From positions 124,001 through 188,000 of the forward strand of contig JARGSG010000236.1 in the NCBI GenBank assembly GCA_030374805.1: DNA of 64,000 bases, written 5' to 3'. The stretch comes from Gracilaria gracilis. Its lineage: Eukaryota; Rhodophyta; Florideophyceae; Gracilariales; Gracilariaceae. A model generated the notes under the pieces. That model saw nothing but the letters and a program-made list of their open reading frames with translations, did no database searches and was not told the origin of the DNA. The translations under genes and the position numbers were made by a program. Positions 38,912 through 51,216 of the stretch are shown here, piece by piece (the first letter of the stretch is position 1; each line of letters opens with the position of its first letter).

Positions 38912-41344
38912 TCATTCTCCATCAATCCAAACAGGACGGAGGCCTCGCAGACAATTGACGTACATGCTCAAGCCCTGCACGCCAGAGTTCCCTGAAATTA
39001 TCTTGTCTCTACCGAAGCCCTGATACTCTCGTGGTATATTCATCACTTCTAGGTGCAAGACGTTCACGGTGTTCGTCTGAGAACTTGTATCATGCTCCTG
39101 GACCGGGTTGATGATGTGGAAACCTCGGCTTCTTTCAGGGCGAACTAGGATTTGGTTGATGTCCCCTGTCGCAGTGATCACGACCTGGTTGCCGACCTCT
39201 CTCGACGACATAGTCCCCAGGACGTACAACAACTCTCCTCGTGAAACGTGCTTCCTTGCATGCACCACAGCTCCGCTCACTGGCACCGGGTAGTTGAAAT
39301 TAATGACTCTCTTGGTATTGCTATTTACATCCTGCCAACTCTCCACGACCTTGCTGAAGCACGCGTAGTTCGCGGAGTCCACAGTGTACGACACCCCGAG
39401 CACTGCGCAAATTGACAGGACTTCTCGGACGACCCAGGCCTTGTCAAACGTCCGCGGCAGGTCGCCACAGATTTGGACGAGCTTCGATACCGTCAATGTC
39501 ATGGACGAGTCGATGTCGTTGTAGATCGTGGCTCCCAGCTCAGGATCGAGCACGTTCAACAGCTTGTCGAAACCTTGCTGGCCCTTTTTCAGCACCTCGT
39601 CCACGAGCTTACCCTGCTGGTCCACGTGATCGTTGTCCAACCACTTCACGAATGCCGCCAGGACTCCTGGGTGACTCTCTTTCCCACCATAGCCGGGCAT
39701 CTGGACTGTCGTCGCCCTGTACTTCTTTGCCTCTTCGGAATTGGTGATCGCAAATATCGTGTCGATCAGGGGGTAGTAATAGATCTCCTCGAACGAGCCA
39801 TCGACTCGCGTCGGCTCATCCTTCCGGAGAACCTTTTCCTTAAGCTCCTCACTCCTCCGCCGAGTAAGCGTCCCGCCGGCGAAAATACGATCGAACCACA
39901 GCAGTCCCGGGTTCGGCGGTGCCTTGGCTGTCCTCACTTTTGCAGAAGAGTTGCGCGCCTTCTTGAAGGCGGATGCCGCTTCGTCCGCAACTTTCTTCAA
40001 AACCTGTGATATCACTGGCTTGGCCTCCTCCCATCCTGAGTTCGACAGCACGCTAAGTGCACTGGGGGAGCTATGGTACCCGGAAGCCGGACTCGCACTC
40101 GCGTGATTGAACTTCTCCTTAAGCTCATTGAAAATAATGGTCGAACATTCTGACGCAAGGCCCAGGTCTTCCTTGCTTCCTCCTTTTTGCAATTTCCTGA
40201 GCTCATCGAACGTGGCCGTGACGCGACCTTTTCTCTGCTGGGATCTGTCATGTATCGCTCGTTCAAGAGCGTACTCCATATTCCTGACGATTTGCGCCAA
40301 TTTACAAAAGTTCAGGATATTCTTTCCCTCGGAATCGCAGCCCAGCTCCTCCTTTCGTAACGTTTCTTGCCGATAAACCGTCCCTCGTAAGCTTAAGAAC
40401 TGAGAACTGGAATGCATTTGAACGATGGTCTCAACTAGGATCCTTGCATCTAACATGTTCAGACATAGACGTTGACACGTTCGCATAGCGGACAGAGCTA
40501 CTCGGGAAGTAGCACTGGAGAATTCGTCCCTAACTTGGACATCGTCTTTCAAATTGGAAGTTATATCAAAGCCGTAGTCGTTCCTAGCCACATTGAGACA
40601 CCTATGTTCGCCACGCTCGGAAGTTTCAAGGATGATAAACTCATCCTCGCACACCAAATACCCAATGCTGGTAATCTCGCCCTTGGTCCGTGCTGCAAAT
40701 TGTTCATCACTTGGATAGGCATCGATTGAAACAGAGTAGTTGTACCTCTGTTTGAACGCGCGTAACAAGCTAGGTTTACCTTCTCCACGGGTAATGTTCC
40801 CCACGACAGCTGAACCGGACACAATGCCCTGAAATTTGTCGACTTCATACTGCGATTCTTGCATGGACTGCTCCAGCGTATCCATATCACCTTGGAAGAA
40901 TGCCAGCAATAAACCGTCAGTCCACGACAAGTGACTAGCCCTATCCATAGACTGACGTATGCATTTCCAAAAAACGTTAACAGGAGCAAAATGGTTCGCG
41001 AGGCACTCCCACAACACATCTCCATTAATGAAAGTTTGCCGCATTGCACCGAACAACTTGGAAACAAAGGCTAGCCCCATTTCATTAGCTTCGTAAAGGA
41101 CAAAGTCGGGCACTCCGTCTTTCTCTAGTACGAAGATGTTTGTCTCACCGTCGTGACTCGGGTACAGCATATTGTAGAAATCATAAAGCTTCTTCGATTC
41201 CCTGTACCCTTTTATCACTTCGCCCTTCCAAGTTCGTACTTTGTTAACACGACCGTAAAGCTTCCTAGGCTCGGCTACTAACGTTGCAACCGGTTGCGCC
41301 AGGCCCACGAAGCGGTCAAAAATCAAGGCAAGAGCTCCACTCAT
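38912..41344 (-). CDS. Large hypothetical protein, 810 residues, single exon
   Basis: An intact 2.4-kb frame starting MSGALALIFDRFVG. There is no transmembrane segment apart from a mildly hydrophobic start. The sequence is mixed alpha/beta with internal charged helices (EELKEKVLRKDEPTRVDG) and ends in LRGLRPVWIDGE. I recognise no domain. Segments such as NIFVLEKDGVPDFVLYEANE and IPREYQGFGRDKI look like folded protein rather than chance frame. The start codon lies 199 bases from a Copia target duplication, and the Copia element points the same way. It might be a lineage-specific gene or an expanded orphan family. Confidence 0.65.
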   Translation of the reverse strand: MSGALALIFDRFVGLAQPVATLVAEPRKLYGRVNKVRTWKGEVIKGYRESKKLYDFYNMLYPSHDGETNIFVLEKDGVPDFVLYEANEMGLAFVSKLFGAMRQTFINGDVLWECLANHFAPVNVFWKCIRQSMDRASHLSWTDGLLLAFFQGDMDTLEQSMQESQYEVDKFQGIVSGSAVVGNITRGEGKPSLLRAFKQRYNYSVSIDAYPSDEQFAARTKGEITSIGYLVCEDEFIILETSERGEHRCLNVARNDYGFDITSNLKDDVQVRDEFSSATSRVALSAMRTCQRLCLNMLDARILVETIVQMHSSSQFLSLRGTVYRQETLRKEELGCDSEGKNILNFCKLAQIVRNMEYALERAIHDRSQQRKGRVTATFDELRKLQKGGSKEDLGLASECSTIIFNELKEKFNHASASPASGYHSSPSALSVLSNSGWEEAKPVISQVLKKVADEAASAFKKARNSSAKVRTAKAPPNPGLLWFDRIFAGGTLTRRRSEELKEKVLRKDEPTRVDGSFEEIYYYPLIDTIFAITNSEEAKKYRATTVQMPGYGGKESHPGVLAAFVKWLDNDHVDQQGKLVDEVLKKGQQGFDKLLNVLDPELGATIYNDIDSSMTLTVSKLVQICGDLPRTFDKAWVVREVLSICAVLGVSYTVDSANYACFSKVVESWQDVNSNTKRVINFNYPVPVSGAVVHARKHVSRGELLYVLGTMSSREVGNQVVITATGDINQILVRPERSRGFHIINPVQEHDTSSQTNTVNVLHLEVMNIPREYQGFGRDKIISGNSGVQGLSMYVNCLRGLRPVWIDGE

Positions 41345-41542
41345 GACAAAGTAAAGGCGATCCCCGTTTCAATACCACACCCAACAGACAACCAAGATGA
41401 TTCCATTCGCCTGTGGTTGCAGCAACAGGAGAGATGGAAAATGGCCATATTCCAAGATGTCTCAAAGAGGCACGCTTTACGAAACACAGGGGGAAAACGG
41501 GTAGGGAAAATCTACACACTGTGAGGGCCTTCAGAAAAAGCT

Positions 41543-41547
41543 ACTGT
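41543..41547. repeat. target site duplication (left), ACTGT
   Basis: ACTGT abuts the left LTR here and recurs at 51212-51216 directly after the right LTR. The middle LTR has no such copies. One insertion event therefore frames the whole tandem structure. Confidence 0.85.
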
Positions 41548-41794
41548 TTTCGTATGAGCTTCGCTCATAGAGTCGAAGTTCATTGCAATTGCGCAGTAGT
41601 GGAGGGACGGTTCACAAGCAATACAGGTTGGCACTAGAGGTCTACCCCGGGAGCTCTGCCTCTGAGCTCCTGGGTTATCGATGTGCCTTTATATAGGGAT
41701 ACTAGCCGACCTTTGGGCTAACTAGTGACGGACTACTAGCTGACAATAGCCTACGTCTGTTAGCAATGGTGTACGTATCTGTACGACATCAACA
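41548..41794 (-). repeat. Copia LTR 1 (left)
   Basis: 247 bases; in element orientation it begins TGTTGATG and ends CATACGAAA. A TATA box (TATATAAAG, minus strand) lies at about 41687-41695. It is near-identical to the LTRs at 46259 and 50965. Confidence 0.9.
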
Positions 41795-44700
41795 CACCCC
41801 CCGTCGCGCTAGTATACCTCAACAATCATATAACTTATTTCTGGCTCTACTGCCAGGTCTTGTGGTCGTGGCTCGTTCCTTGCGAAAGATCCACGTTCCA
41901 GAACCCGTTTTCCAACATGTTATTCAGATTCGTAGAGTGTCGAACGCTTCTCTTGGTAAGTGCGTCCGCCAAATTGATTGTGCCAGGAATCCAAGATATC
42001 ATGTCTAACTCACCCGATTCGAATGCATCTCTTATAATTGTCACCGTTTTCCTCAGACGAAACTCACGGCATTCGTGAAGAGTGGTGATCGTATCAAAGA
42101 GGGCTTTGGAGTCGACCAAGATGTGGTGAGGCATTTCTATATGCGGAAATATAGAGACCAATGTCTCCTTCATATCAACACCACGGTCCTCGGCGTCTGC
42201 GCAGGCAAGGATTTCCGCGCCGAACGATGAGTATGTAACCCTCTTCTGTTTGGTACTAGACCAATGAATAGGATGGAAAAGAGGTTCCTCGTCGAATGCG
42301 GTGGTGAATCGTATACCGCTTATGATACCACTTTGTCCATATGCTGTATCCGAGGTGGCATGGGAAGCATCCGACAAGCTGACAAGCTTAGCATCCGATA
42401 CTCCCAGTGGGCGGACAAACTTGATCCTCGGCTGTAGCTGGTTAATTTCCTGTAACATCGCGTTAGCATCAACAAGATGCTTGACCCTGAGGTCTCCAAG
42501 CTTTTGTTGCATGCGCGACGTTACCAAAGATGCTTGGGGTAACACGGCTGACCCAAGGTACATGAGTGTACCAGCCAGCGAGCGGTAATCGCTAACTTCA
42601 CTCTTGCTAGCTCGCTCTTCTCGTTCACGTCTGCGCGCTCTTGAGAGCTCGATAGGTTTAAGACGTGGCATGTACGGCTCCATAGACACGGTTATGTTTC
42701 CTTCTTCGTCCTGGAGGATGTCGCATCCTGCGAACGTTAGCTTATTCCCAAGCCGTATCTTGCCGACTTTGAATTCCTGCTGTAAACGTCGCATGAATGC
42801 AGTGATGCCGTTCTCGGTACCTCCAACAAGGAGGTCGTCCACGATTTTGGCGATGATTAGGGTGATGTGACCGAGATCGTTCCGTTTTAAAAACAACTGA
42901 TTCACCCCAAGTACTCTTTCGAGGTCCTCGCAGTTCAACATCCATGATTCAATTCGCTTAGCCCATTGTCTGCCTGCTTCGACGATCCCATACGGAAGCT
43001 TCGTTAGCTTCCACAGCACACGGCGCTTCGTCTTGAATTCTGGAGCAGGACGGACGTATATCTTCCTTCGGATTGGTCCGCTTTGTAGGAACGCACCTTT
43101 TATGTCTGCAACGCCGAAGGAGAACCCGAGGCATAAGGCGGTACTGATCAGGAGCCTGATGATTATCATATCCGCATTTGAACAATCCTTCCGGATTTCG
43201 TCCTTTTCGTCATCCCTATTTCCGTGTGTGACGAGGCGTGCTTTTTGTTTACGAAAGCCTTCTTCATCCTCCTTAACCTTGTACACGGTATGCGATGATA
43301 TGACGTTAGCGTCGAGTGGTACGTCTTCTTCGAAAACTTCCTCATACGCTTGCGTCCAGTTGTCGTTGTGTTCCTGACCAACTGCCTTCTTGAGTATCCA
43401 TGGTGGAGCGAATTCTACCTCCCGTGCGGATACCTGTCGAGATCCGATCACGTCCTGTATTCCTTTGAGCACTTCCTGCTCCTTGGACTCCAGGTCGTGT
43501 CTCTCGTTCAAGATCGGTTCCTTTATCAGCTCGTCCGAGTAGCTCCCCATGTCCTTCATGACTCTTTCCCTGTGTAGGTTATTCGAGACCATCAAAGAAG
43601 CGGAGCTTTGTGCAATCGGTTCCTCGCCCGATTCGGAGTCCGTGGCAAGGGTGAGGTCAATGTAGTCCTCCATTAGCCCTTCTGAAAGCTCCCGAGCCAG
43701 CTCTGAGGTAGGACGCAGTCTGATGTCTTCGTATGCGATCTTCGATATGCGCCCCCCTGGAGTACGTCGTACTTCTACGAGATGCTTATGTGGTTTGACG
43801 ACCACCGCAGAGCGCCATTCGTCGGGCACGTTGTTTGCCGTAGTTTTGAAGTAGAAGAGTACCTCGTCGCCCGGTTTTATACAGGATTCGGATATGTCTG
43901 AATAGTCGCGGGCCTTCATTGCCCTTTGGAGCGCTCTGGTTGCGGCTTGTTGAGTGTACGCGTCCATTAGCTCTTTGGTCACGAGGCGTCTTGGTGCACC
44001 GAGGGATAGATGGCGCGTATCCCTTTGCTAGCTCGAATGAGCTTAGAGCTTTGGATCCGGAGAAACAATTGGATAAGAAGGTTGCCCGGGACAGTAGAGT
44101 TCTGTCTGATCCAAGGGTTTTTCTCCTTCTGCAACCTTTCCAATATCCTCTTAATTGTACCATTCTTCCTTTCGACTATTCCGGTTTTATTGTGTCGCCG
44201 TACGGGCCTGGCCTTGAATTGTATGTCACGTCCGGATAGGAACCTTCTTATTTCACGACAATTATACTCGTCATCGGCGGAAATTGCGTTCGGGGTACCA
44301 TGCCTATTCAGCCATTCGGTTTCGATTAGAGATATGGCATTGCGAGCTTCCCGATTGGTCGCGATTGCGGTCTCTGAAAGGCCAGTACCACAGTCCACTA
44401 TATGGAGTACCAGGTGCTTTGTGTCACGAATGGTACAGAACATGTAGTCCATTTGGATCTCCACATTGAACGCCTGGTTCACGTGTGATATGGAGATCTT
44501 CTTTGTGGGAAGAGGCAGACCGGATTCCGCACAAATCTGGCAATTCTTCGATGCGAGATACGCCTCCCGTCGGGTCTCCTCACTACACTTTACCGGCTCT
44601 TTCACACAAGGCAATGATCTCATCTGGATGAGCGTGTGTGAGCCGATGCAGTCTCTTAACCAAGGAGCGTGGTCTTTCATTCCTTACGGCTGCTGATAGG

Positions 44701-46258
44701 AGGTTTCCGATGGTTGGAGTTATTGAGATGTGAGGCTCTCGCGTTATATCTTGTATCGGATTTGATGTATAGTTCGAGAACTCTTGGAGCAGTGTCGGTT
44801 GGACGATGGATAGTGATCGTGGCTGGCGTTGTAGAGAAGTTCGTTATGCTGTGACGTTTCACGTCTAACCCTATTGTCAGGGGTGAGTCCGTCATCGAAC
44901 AGGTCAAATGTCAGTTCCACGGTCTGGTTATTCATGTCCTGCAGTGGGAGGGTCCACGTAGCTGCGATCTTCTTGGGATTAACGCATTTATGTCCCCATC
45001 CACGGCGATATATGGCCCTTGGCTTATCCGGTTTGAAGTCGACTCCCAACGCCCTCGCATAATAGCATTGCTGAGATAATTCCTCCCCGATGATATCGGG
45101 CTGCCCTCGTCCAGAATGGGATTCGGATCGGTATGGGGTGTAACCGGAATCCCTTACTGAAAAAACTTCTTCTTATTATCCTTCTGGAATTTATCATCGC
45201 GGGCGCGTTTGTTTGGTGTGAAGAACTTCTTTTTGGCCTCTTGCTGATCCTGTGTGTCATGCTCATCCTTTTTGTCAGGAGACCGGTCGTTGTTTGTGTC
45301 AACGTCCTTGTTGCCATGGAAGTCACGCCTGCGCTTCTTGTTCTTTTTGTGGTTCTTATTAGAATTGAGATAAGATTTGGTTGAAGGAGCCGCAGAGGGA
45401 TCTTTGCGTTGAATCTCTTCGAGATCTTTCTCCTCCAATCCCGCCTCTTCTAAGGCGCAGATCGCGTCTTGTAATCCTATCCAAGAGCGAGATTCCGCAC
45501 AATCATTCGATTTCTCGTGTTGTCTGAGTGCGGCTTCTATGGCGGCGATGGATTCGTTGCATATTTTCAAATTGCTGTCGTCCATTGGTCCTTGCTTGGC
45601 GGCAATCATCAATTCTCTGATCTTGGTTGTCCGTACCATAGAGAGCGATATAACGAAATTATCTTCCGTACGCTTGTTTTTGGAGGAGACGACGAGGTTC
45701 GTGATGATGTTTGTGAAAGTCTGACATGACAGACTGGCATTCAAAAGAAGGATGATGGCAAAGTTTTGGCTATCACACGAGTCTTGATCTGACTTCGTGA
45801 GATTCAGATATGACAGAGCTGGCCCAGCGAAGCGCTCTATATAGGCTGATATGGTTTCCCCAGATTTGCGTTTGCAGCAAGTGATCTCTTTGTAGAGTCG
45901 GACGATGCGACGTAGTCGGTCCACGGTAGAGTCCTTTGCGACCAGGTTTACTATCTTCTTGACAACGTCCATCTGATTGATAGATGTATCTTCCGAAGGA
46001 GGTGTTAAGATTAGTTCTCCGGTCCTGACAGCCTTCTTTACGAGCTCCTTCTTCGAAAACTCAAGAGAGCGATAGAGCCTCATGCCAAGGGTAGCTGCTG
46101 CTCCTTTCGCTCTTGAGTCGCCGCCGTTAGCGCATGCTTGAAGGGTTTCTGCCCATTCAAACACTGCTTCCCCGCCATAGTAGTTTATCGGTATCGGGGC
46201 GAAGACGCGGCGGTACCAAAATGTTGCTTGGAGAGAGATCCTCTCCTGGGCCCATAAC
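41795..46258 (-). mobile_element. Copia internal region, left copy
   Basis: Read from the minus strand: gag at about 45.15-46.16 kb, protease-like part at 44.75-45.1 kb, integrase at 43.6-44.7 kb, reverse transcriptase at 42.5-43.4 kb, RNase H at 41.85-42.4 kb. Recognisable marks are IKGAFLQ and a VDDLL box in the reverse transcriptase and DASHATSDTAYGQSG in RNase H. The gag end is Lys/Asn-rich with no clear zinc knuckle. It is broken at roughly three points. Confidence 0.9.
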
Positions 46259-46508
46259 TTTCGTATGAGCTTCGCTCATAGAGTCGAAGTTCATTGCAAT
46301 TGCGCAGTAGTGGAGGGACGGTTCACAAGCAATACAGGTTGGCACTAGAGGTCTACCCCGGGAGCTCTGCCTCTGAGCTCCTGGGTTATCGATGTGCCTT
46401 TATATAGGGATACTAGAACCGACCTTTGGGCTAACTAGTGACGGACTACTAGCTGACAATAGCCTACGTCTGTTAGCAATGGTGTACGTTATCTGTACGA
46501 CATCAACA
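46259..46508 (-). repeat. Copia LTR 2 (shared middle)
   Basis: 250 bases. It serves both as the 5' LTR of the left copy and as the 3' LTR of the right copy. Confidence 0.9.
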
Positions 46509-49500
46509 CACCCCCCGTCGCGCTAGTATACCTCAACAATCATATAACTTATTTCTGGCTCTACTGCCAGGTCTTGTGGTCGTGGCTCGTTCCTTGCGAA
46601 AGATCCACGTTCCAGAACCCGTTTTCCAACATGTTATTCAGATTCGTAGAGTGTCGAACGCTTCTCTTGGTAAGTGCGTCCGCCAAATTGATTGTGCCAG
46701 GAATCCAAGATATCATGTCTAACTCACCCGATTCGAATGCATCTCTTATAATTGTCACCGTTTTCCTCAGACGAAACTCACGGCATTCGTGAAGAGTGGT
46801 GATCGTATCAAAGAGGGGCTTTGGAGTCGACCAAGATGTGGTGAGGCATTTCTATATGCGGAAATATAGAGACCCAATGTCTCCTTCATATCAACACCAC
46901 GGTCCTCGGCGTCTGCGCAGGCAAGGATTTCCGCGCCGAACGATGAGTATGTAACCCTCTTCTGTTTGGTACTAGACCAATGAATAGGATGGAAAAGAGG
47001 TTCCTCGTCGAATGCGGTGGTGAATCGTATACCGCTTATGATACCACTTTGTCCATATGCTGTATCCGAGTGGCATGGAAGCATCCGACAAGCTGACAAG
47101 CTTAGCATCCGATACTCCAGTGGGCGACAAACTTGATCCTCGGCTGTAGCTGGTTAATTTCCCTGTAACATCGCGTTAGCATCAACAAGATGCTTGACCC
47201 TGAGGTCTCCAAGCTTTTGTTGCATGCGCGACGTTACCAAAGATGCTTGGGGGTAACACGGCTGACCCCAAGGTACATGAGTGTACCAGCCAGCGAGCGG
47301 TAATCGCTAACTTCACTCTTGCTAGCTCGCTCTTCTCGTTCACGTCTGCGCGCTCTTGAGAGCTCGATAGGTTTAAGACGTGGCATGTACGGCTCCATAG
47401 ACACGGTTATGTTTCCTTCTTCGTCCTGGAGGATGTCGCATCCTGCGAACGTTAGCTTATTCCCAAGCCGTATCTTGCCGACTTTGAATTCCTGCTGTAA
47501 ACGTCGCATGAATGCAGTGATGCCGTTCTCGGTACCTCCAACAAGGAGGTCGTCCACGATTTTGGCGATGATTAGGGTGATGTGACCGAGATCGTTCCGT
47601 TTTAAAAACAACTGATTCACCCCAAGTACTCTTTCGAGGTCCTCGCAGTTCAACATCCATGATTCAATTCGCTTAGCCCATTGTCTGCCTGCTTCGACGA
47701 TCCCATACGGAAGCTTCGTTAGCTTCCACAGCACACGGCGCTTCGTCTTGAATTCTGGAGCAGGACGGACGTATATCTTCCTTCGGATTGGTCCGCTTTG
47801 TAGGAACGCACCTTTTATGTCTGCAACGCCGAAGGAGAACCCGAGGCATAAGGCGGTACTGATCAGGAGCCTGATGATTATCATATCCGCATTTGAACAA
47901 TCCTTCCGGATTTCGTCCTTTTCGTCATCCCTATTTCCGTGTGTGACGAGGCGTGCTTTTTGTTTACGAAAGCCTTCTTCATCCTCCTTAACCTTGTACA
48001 CGGTATGCGATGATATGACGTTAGCGTCGAGTGGTACGTCTTCTTCGAAAACTTCCTCATACGCTTGCGTCCAGTTGTCGTTGTGTTCCTGACCAACTGC
48101 CTTCTTGAGTATCCATGGTGGAGCGAATTCTACCTCCCGTGCGGATACCTGTCGAGATCCGATCACGTCCTGTATTCCTTTGAGCACTTCCTGCTCCTTG
48201 GACTCCAGGTCGTGTCTCTCGTTCAAGATCGGTTCCTTTATCAGCTCGTCCGAGTAGCTCCCCATGTCCTTCATGACTCTTTCCTGTGTAGGTTATTCGA
48301 GACCATCAAAGAAGCGGAGCTTTGTGCAATCGGTTCCTCGCCCGATTCGGAGTCCGTGGCAAGGGTGAGGTCAATGTAGTCCTCCATTAGCCCTTCTGAA
48401 AGCTCCCGAGCCAGCTCTGAGGTAGGACGCAGTCTGATGTCTTCGTATGCGATCTTCGATATGCGCCCCCCTGGAGTACGTCGTACTTCTACGAGATGCT
48501 TATGTGGTTTGACGACCACCGCAGAGCGCCATTCGTCGGGCACGTTGTTTGCCGTAGTTTTGAAGTAGAAGAGTACCTCGTCGCCCGGTTTTATACAGGA
48601 TTCGGATATGTCTGAATAGTCGCGGGCCTTCATTGCCCTTTGGAGCGCTCTGGTTGCGGCTTGTTGAGTGTACGCGTCCATTAGCTCTTTGGTCACGAGG
48701 CGTCTTGGTGCACCGAGGATAGATGGCGCGTATCCCTTTGCTAGCTCGAATGAGCTTAGAGCTTTGGATCCGGAGAAACAATTGGATAAGAAGGTTGCCC
48801 GGGACAGTAGAGTTCTGTCTGATCCAAGGGTTTTTTCCTTCTGCAACCTTTCCAATATCCTCTTAATTGTACCATTCTTCCTTTCGACTATTCCGGTTTT
48901 ATTGTGTCGCCGTACGGGCCTGGCCTTGAATTGTATGTCACGTCCGGATAGGAACCTTCTTATTTCACGACAATTATACTCGTCATCGGCGGAAATTGCG
49001 TTCGGGGTACCATGCCTATTCAGCCATTCGGTTTCGATTAGAGATATGGCATTGCGAGCTTCCCGATTGGTCGCGATTGCGGTCTCTGAAAGGCCAGTAC
49101 CACAGTCCACTATATGGAGTACCAGGTGCTTTGTGTCACGAATGGTACAGAACATGTAGTCCATTTGGATCTCCACATTGAACGCCTGGTTCACGTGTGA
49201 TATGGAGATCTTCTTTGTGGGAAGAGGCAGACCGGATTCCGCACAAATCTGGCAATTCTTCGATGCGAGATACGCCTCCCGTCGGGTCTCCTCACTACAC
49301 TTACCGGCTCTTTCACACAAGGCAATGATCTCATCTGGATGAGCGTGTGTGAGCCGATGCAGTCTCTTAACCAAGGAGCGTGGTCTTTCATTCCTTACGG
49401 CTGCTGATAGGAGGTTTCCGATGGTTGGAGTTATTGAGATGTGAGCTCTCGCGTTATATCTTGTATCGGATTTGATGTATAGTTCGAGAACTCTTGGAGC

Positions 49501-50964
49501 AGTGTCGGTTGGACGATGGATAGTGATCGTGGCTGGCGTTGTAGAGAAGTTCGTTATGCTGTGACGTTTCACGTCTAACCCTATTGTCAGGGGTGAGTCG
49601 TCATCGAACAGGTCAAATGTCAGTTCCACGGTCTGGTTATTCATGTCCTGCAGTGGGAGGGTCCACGTAGCTGCGATCTTCTTGGGATTAACGCATTTAT
49701 GTCCCCATCCACGGCGATATATGGCCCTTGGCTTATCCGGTTTGAAGTCGACTCCCAACGCCTCGCATAATAGCATTGCTGAGATAATTCCTCCCGATGA
49801 TATCGGGCTGCCCTCGTCCAGAATGGGATTCGGATCGGTATGGGGTGTACCGGAATCCCTTACTGAAAAAACTTCTTCTTATTATCCTTCTGGAATTTAT
49901 CATCGCGGGCGCGTTTGTTTGGTGTGAAGAACTTCTTTTTGGCCTCTTGCTGATCCTGTGTGTCATGCTCATCCTTTTTGTCAGGAGACCGGTCGTTGTT
50001 TGTGTCAACGTCCTTGTTGCCATGGAAGTCACGCCTGCGCTTCTTGTTCTTTTTGTGGTTCTTATTAGAATTGAGATAAGATTTGGTTGAAGGAGCCGCA
50101 GAGGGATCTTTGCGTTGAATCTCTTCGAGATCTTTCTCCTCCAATCCCGCCTCTTCTAAGGCGCAGATCGCGTCTTGTAATCCTATCCAAGAGCGAGATT
50201 CCGCACAATCATTCGATTTCTCGTGTTGTCTGAGTGCGGCTTCTATGGCGGCGATGGATTCGTTGCATATTTTCAAATTGCTGTCGTCCATTGGTCCTTG
50301 CTTGGCGGCAATCATCAATTCTCTGATCTTGGTTGTCCGTACCATAGAGAGCGATATAACGAAATTATCTTCCGTACGCTTGTTTTTGGAGGAGACGACG
50401 AGGTTCGTGATGATGTTTGTGAAAGTCTGACATGACAGACTGGCATTCAAAAGAAGGATGATGGCAAAGTTTTGGCTATCACACGAGTCTTGATCTGACT
50501 TCGTGAGATTCAGATATGACAGAGCTGGCCCAGCGAAGCGCTCTATATAGGCTGATATGGTTTCCCCAGATTTGCGTTTGCAGCAAGTGATCTCTTTGTA
50601 GAGTCGACGATGCGACGTAGTCGGTCCACGGTAGAGTCCTTTGCGACCAGGTTTACTATCTTCTTGACAACGTCCCATCTGATTGATAGATGTATCTTCC
50701 GAAGGAGGTGTTAAGATTAGTTCTCCGGTCCTGACAGCCTTCTTTACGAGCTCCTTCTTCGAAAACTCAAGAGAGCGATAGAGCCTCATGCCAAGGGTAG
50801 CTGCTGCTCCTTTCGCTCTTGAGTCGCCGCCGTTAGCGCATGCTTGAAGGGTTTCTGCCCATTCAAAACACTGCTTCCCGCCATAGTAGTTTATCGGTAT
50901 CGGGGCGAAGACGCGGCGGTACCAAAATGTTGCTTGGAGAGAGATCCTCTCCTGGGCCCATAAC
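46509..50964 (-). mobile_element. Copia internal region, right copy
   Basis: Same order and domains as the left copy, with gag at about 49.86-50.87 kb and RNase H at about 46.56-47.1 kb. Near-identical to the left copy over its full length. It is broken at roughly five to seven points, mostly in short base runs, which may partly reflect assembly quality. Confidence 0.88.
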
Positions 50965-51211
50965 TTTCGTATGAGCTTCGCTCATAGAGTCGAAGTTCAT
51001 TGCAATTGCGCAGTAGTGGAGGGACGGTTCACAAGCAATACAGGTTGGCACTAGAGGTCTACCCCGGGAGCTCTGCCTCTGAGCTCCTGGGTTATCGATG
51101 TGCCTTTATATAGGGATACTAGCCGACCTTTGGGCTAACTAGTGACGGACTACTAGCTGACAATAGCCTACGTCTGTTAGCAATGGTGTACGTATCTGTA
51201 CGACATCAACA
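50965..51211 (-). repeat. Copia LTR 3 (right)
   Basis: 247 bases; the 5' LTR of the right copy. It ends at CATCAACA on the plus strand, directly before ACTGT. Confidence 0.9.
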
Positions 51212-51216
51212 ACTGT
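51212..51216. repeat. target site duplication (right), ACTGT
   Basis: Matches 41543-41547. Confidence 0.85.

Larger units (their letters stand above)
41548..51211 (-). mobile_element. Tandem Ty1/Copia insertion (three LTRs, two internal regions)
   Basis: A fossil LTR retrotransposon array on the minus strand, arranged LTR - internal - LTR - internal - LTR and flanked by a single 5-bp target duplication. Parts follow the Copia order: gag, protease, integrase, reverse transcriptase, RNase H. The three LTRs and the two internal regions are almost identical, so the insertion and the doubling are recent. Both copies are interrupted in this assembly, with the left copy less damaged than the right. 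A G-rich polypurine tract adjoins the inner edge of LTR 1 and LTR 2. Confidence 0.92.

Noticed and set aside
45133-45384. Hydrophobic plus-strand frame within the Copia element
   Set aside because: Antisense to the Lys/Asn-rich gag end; the hydrophobicity is a result of reading the opposite strand.
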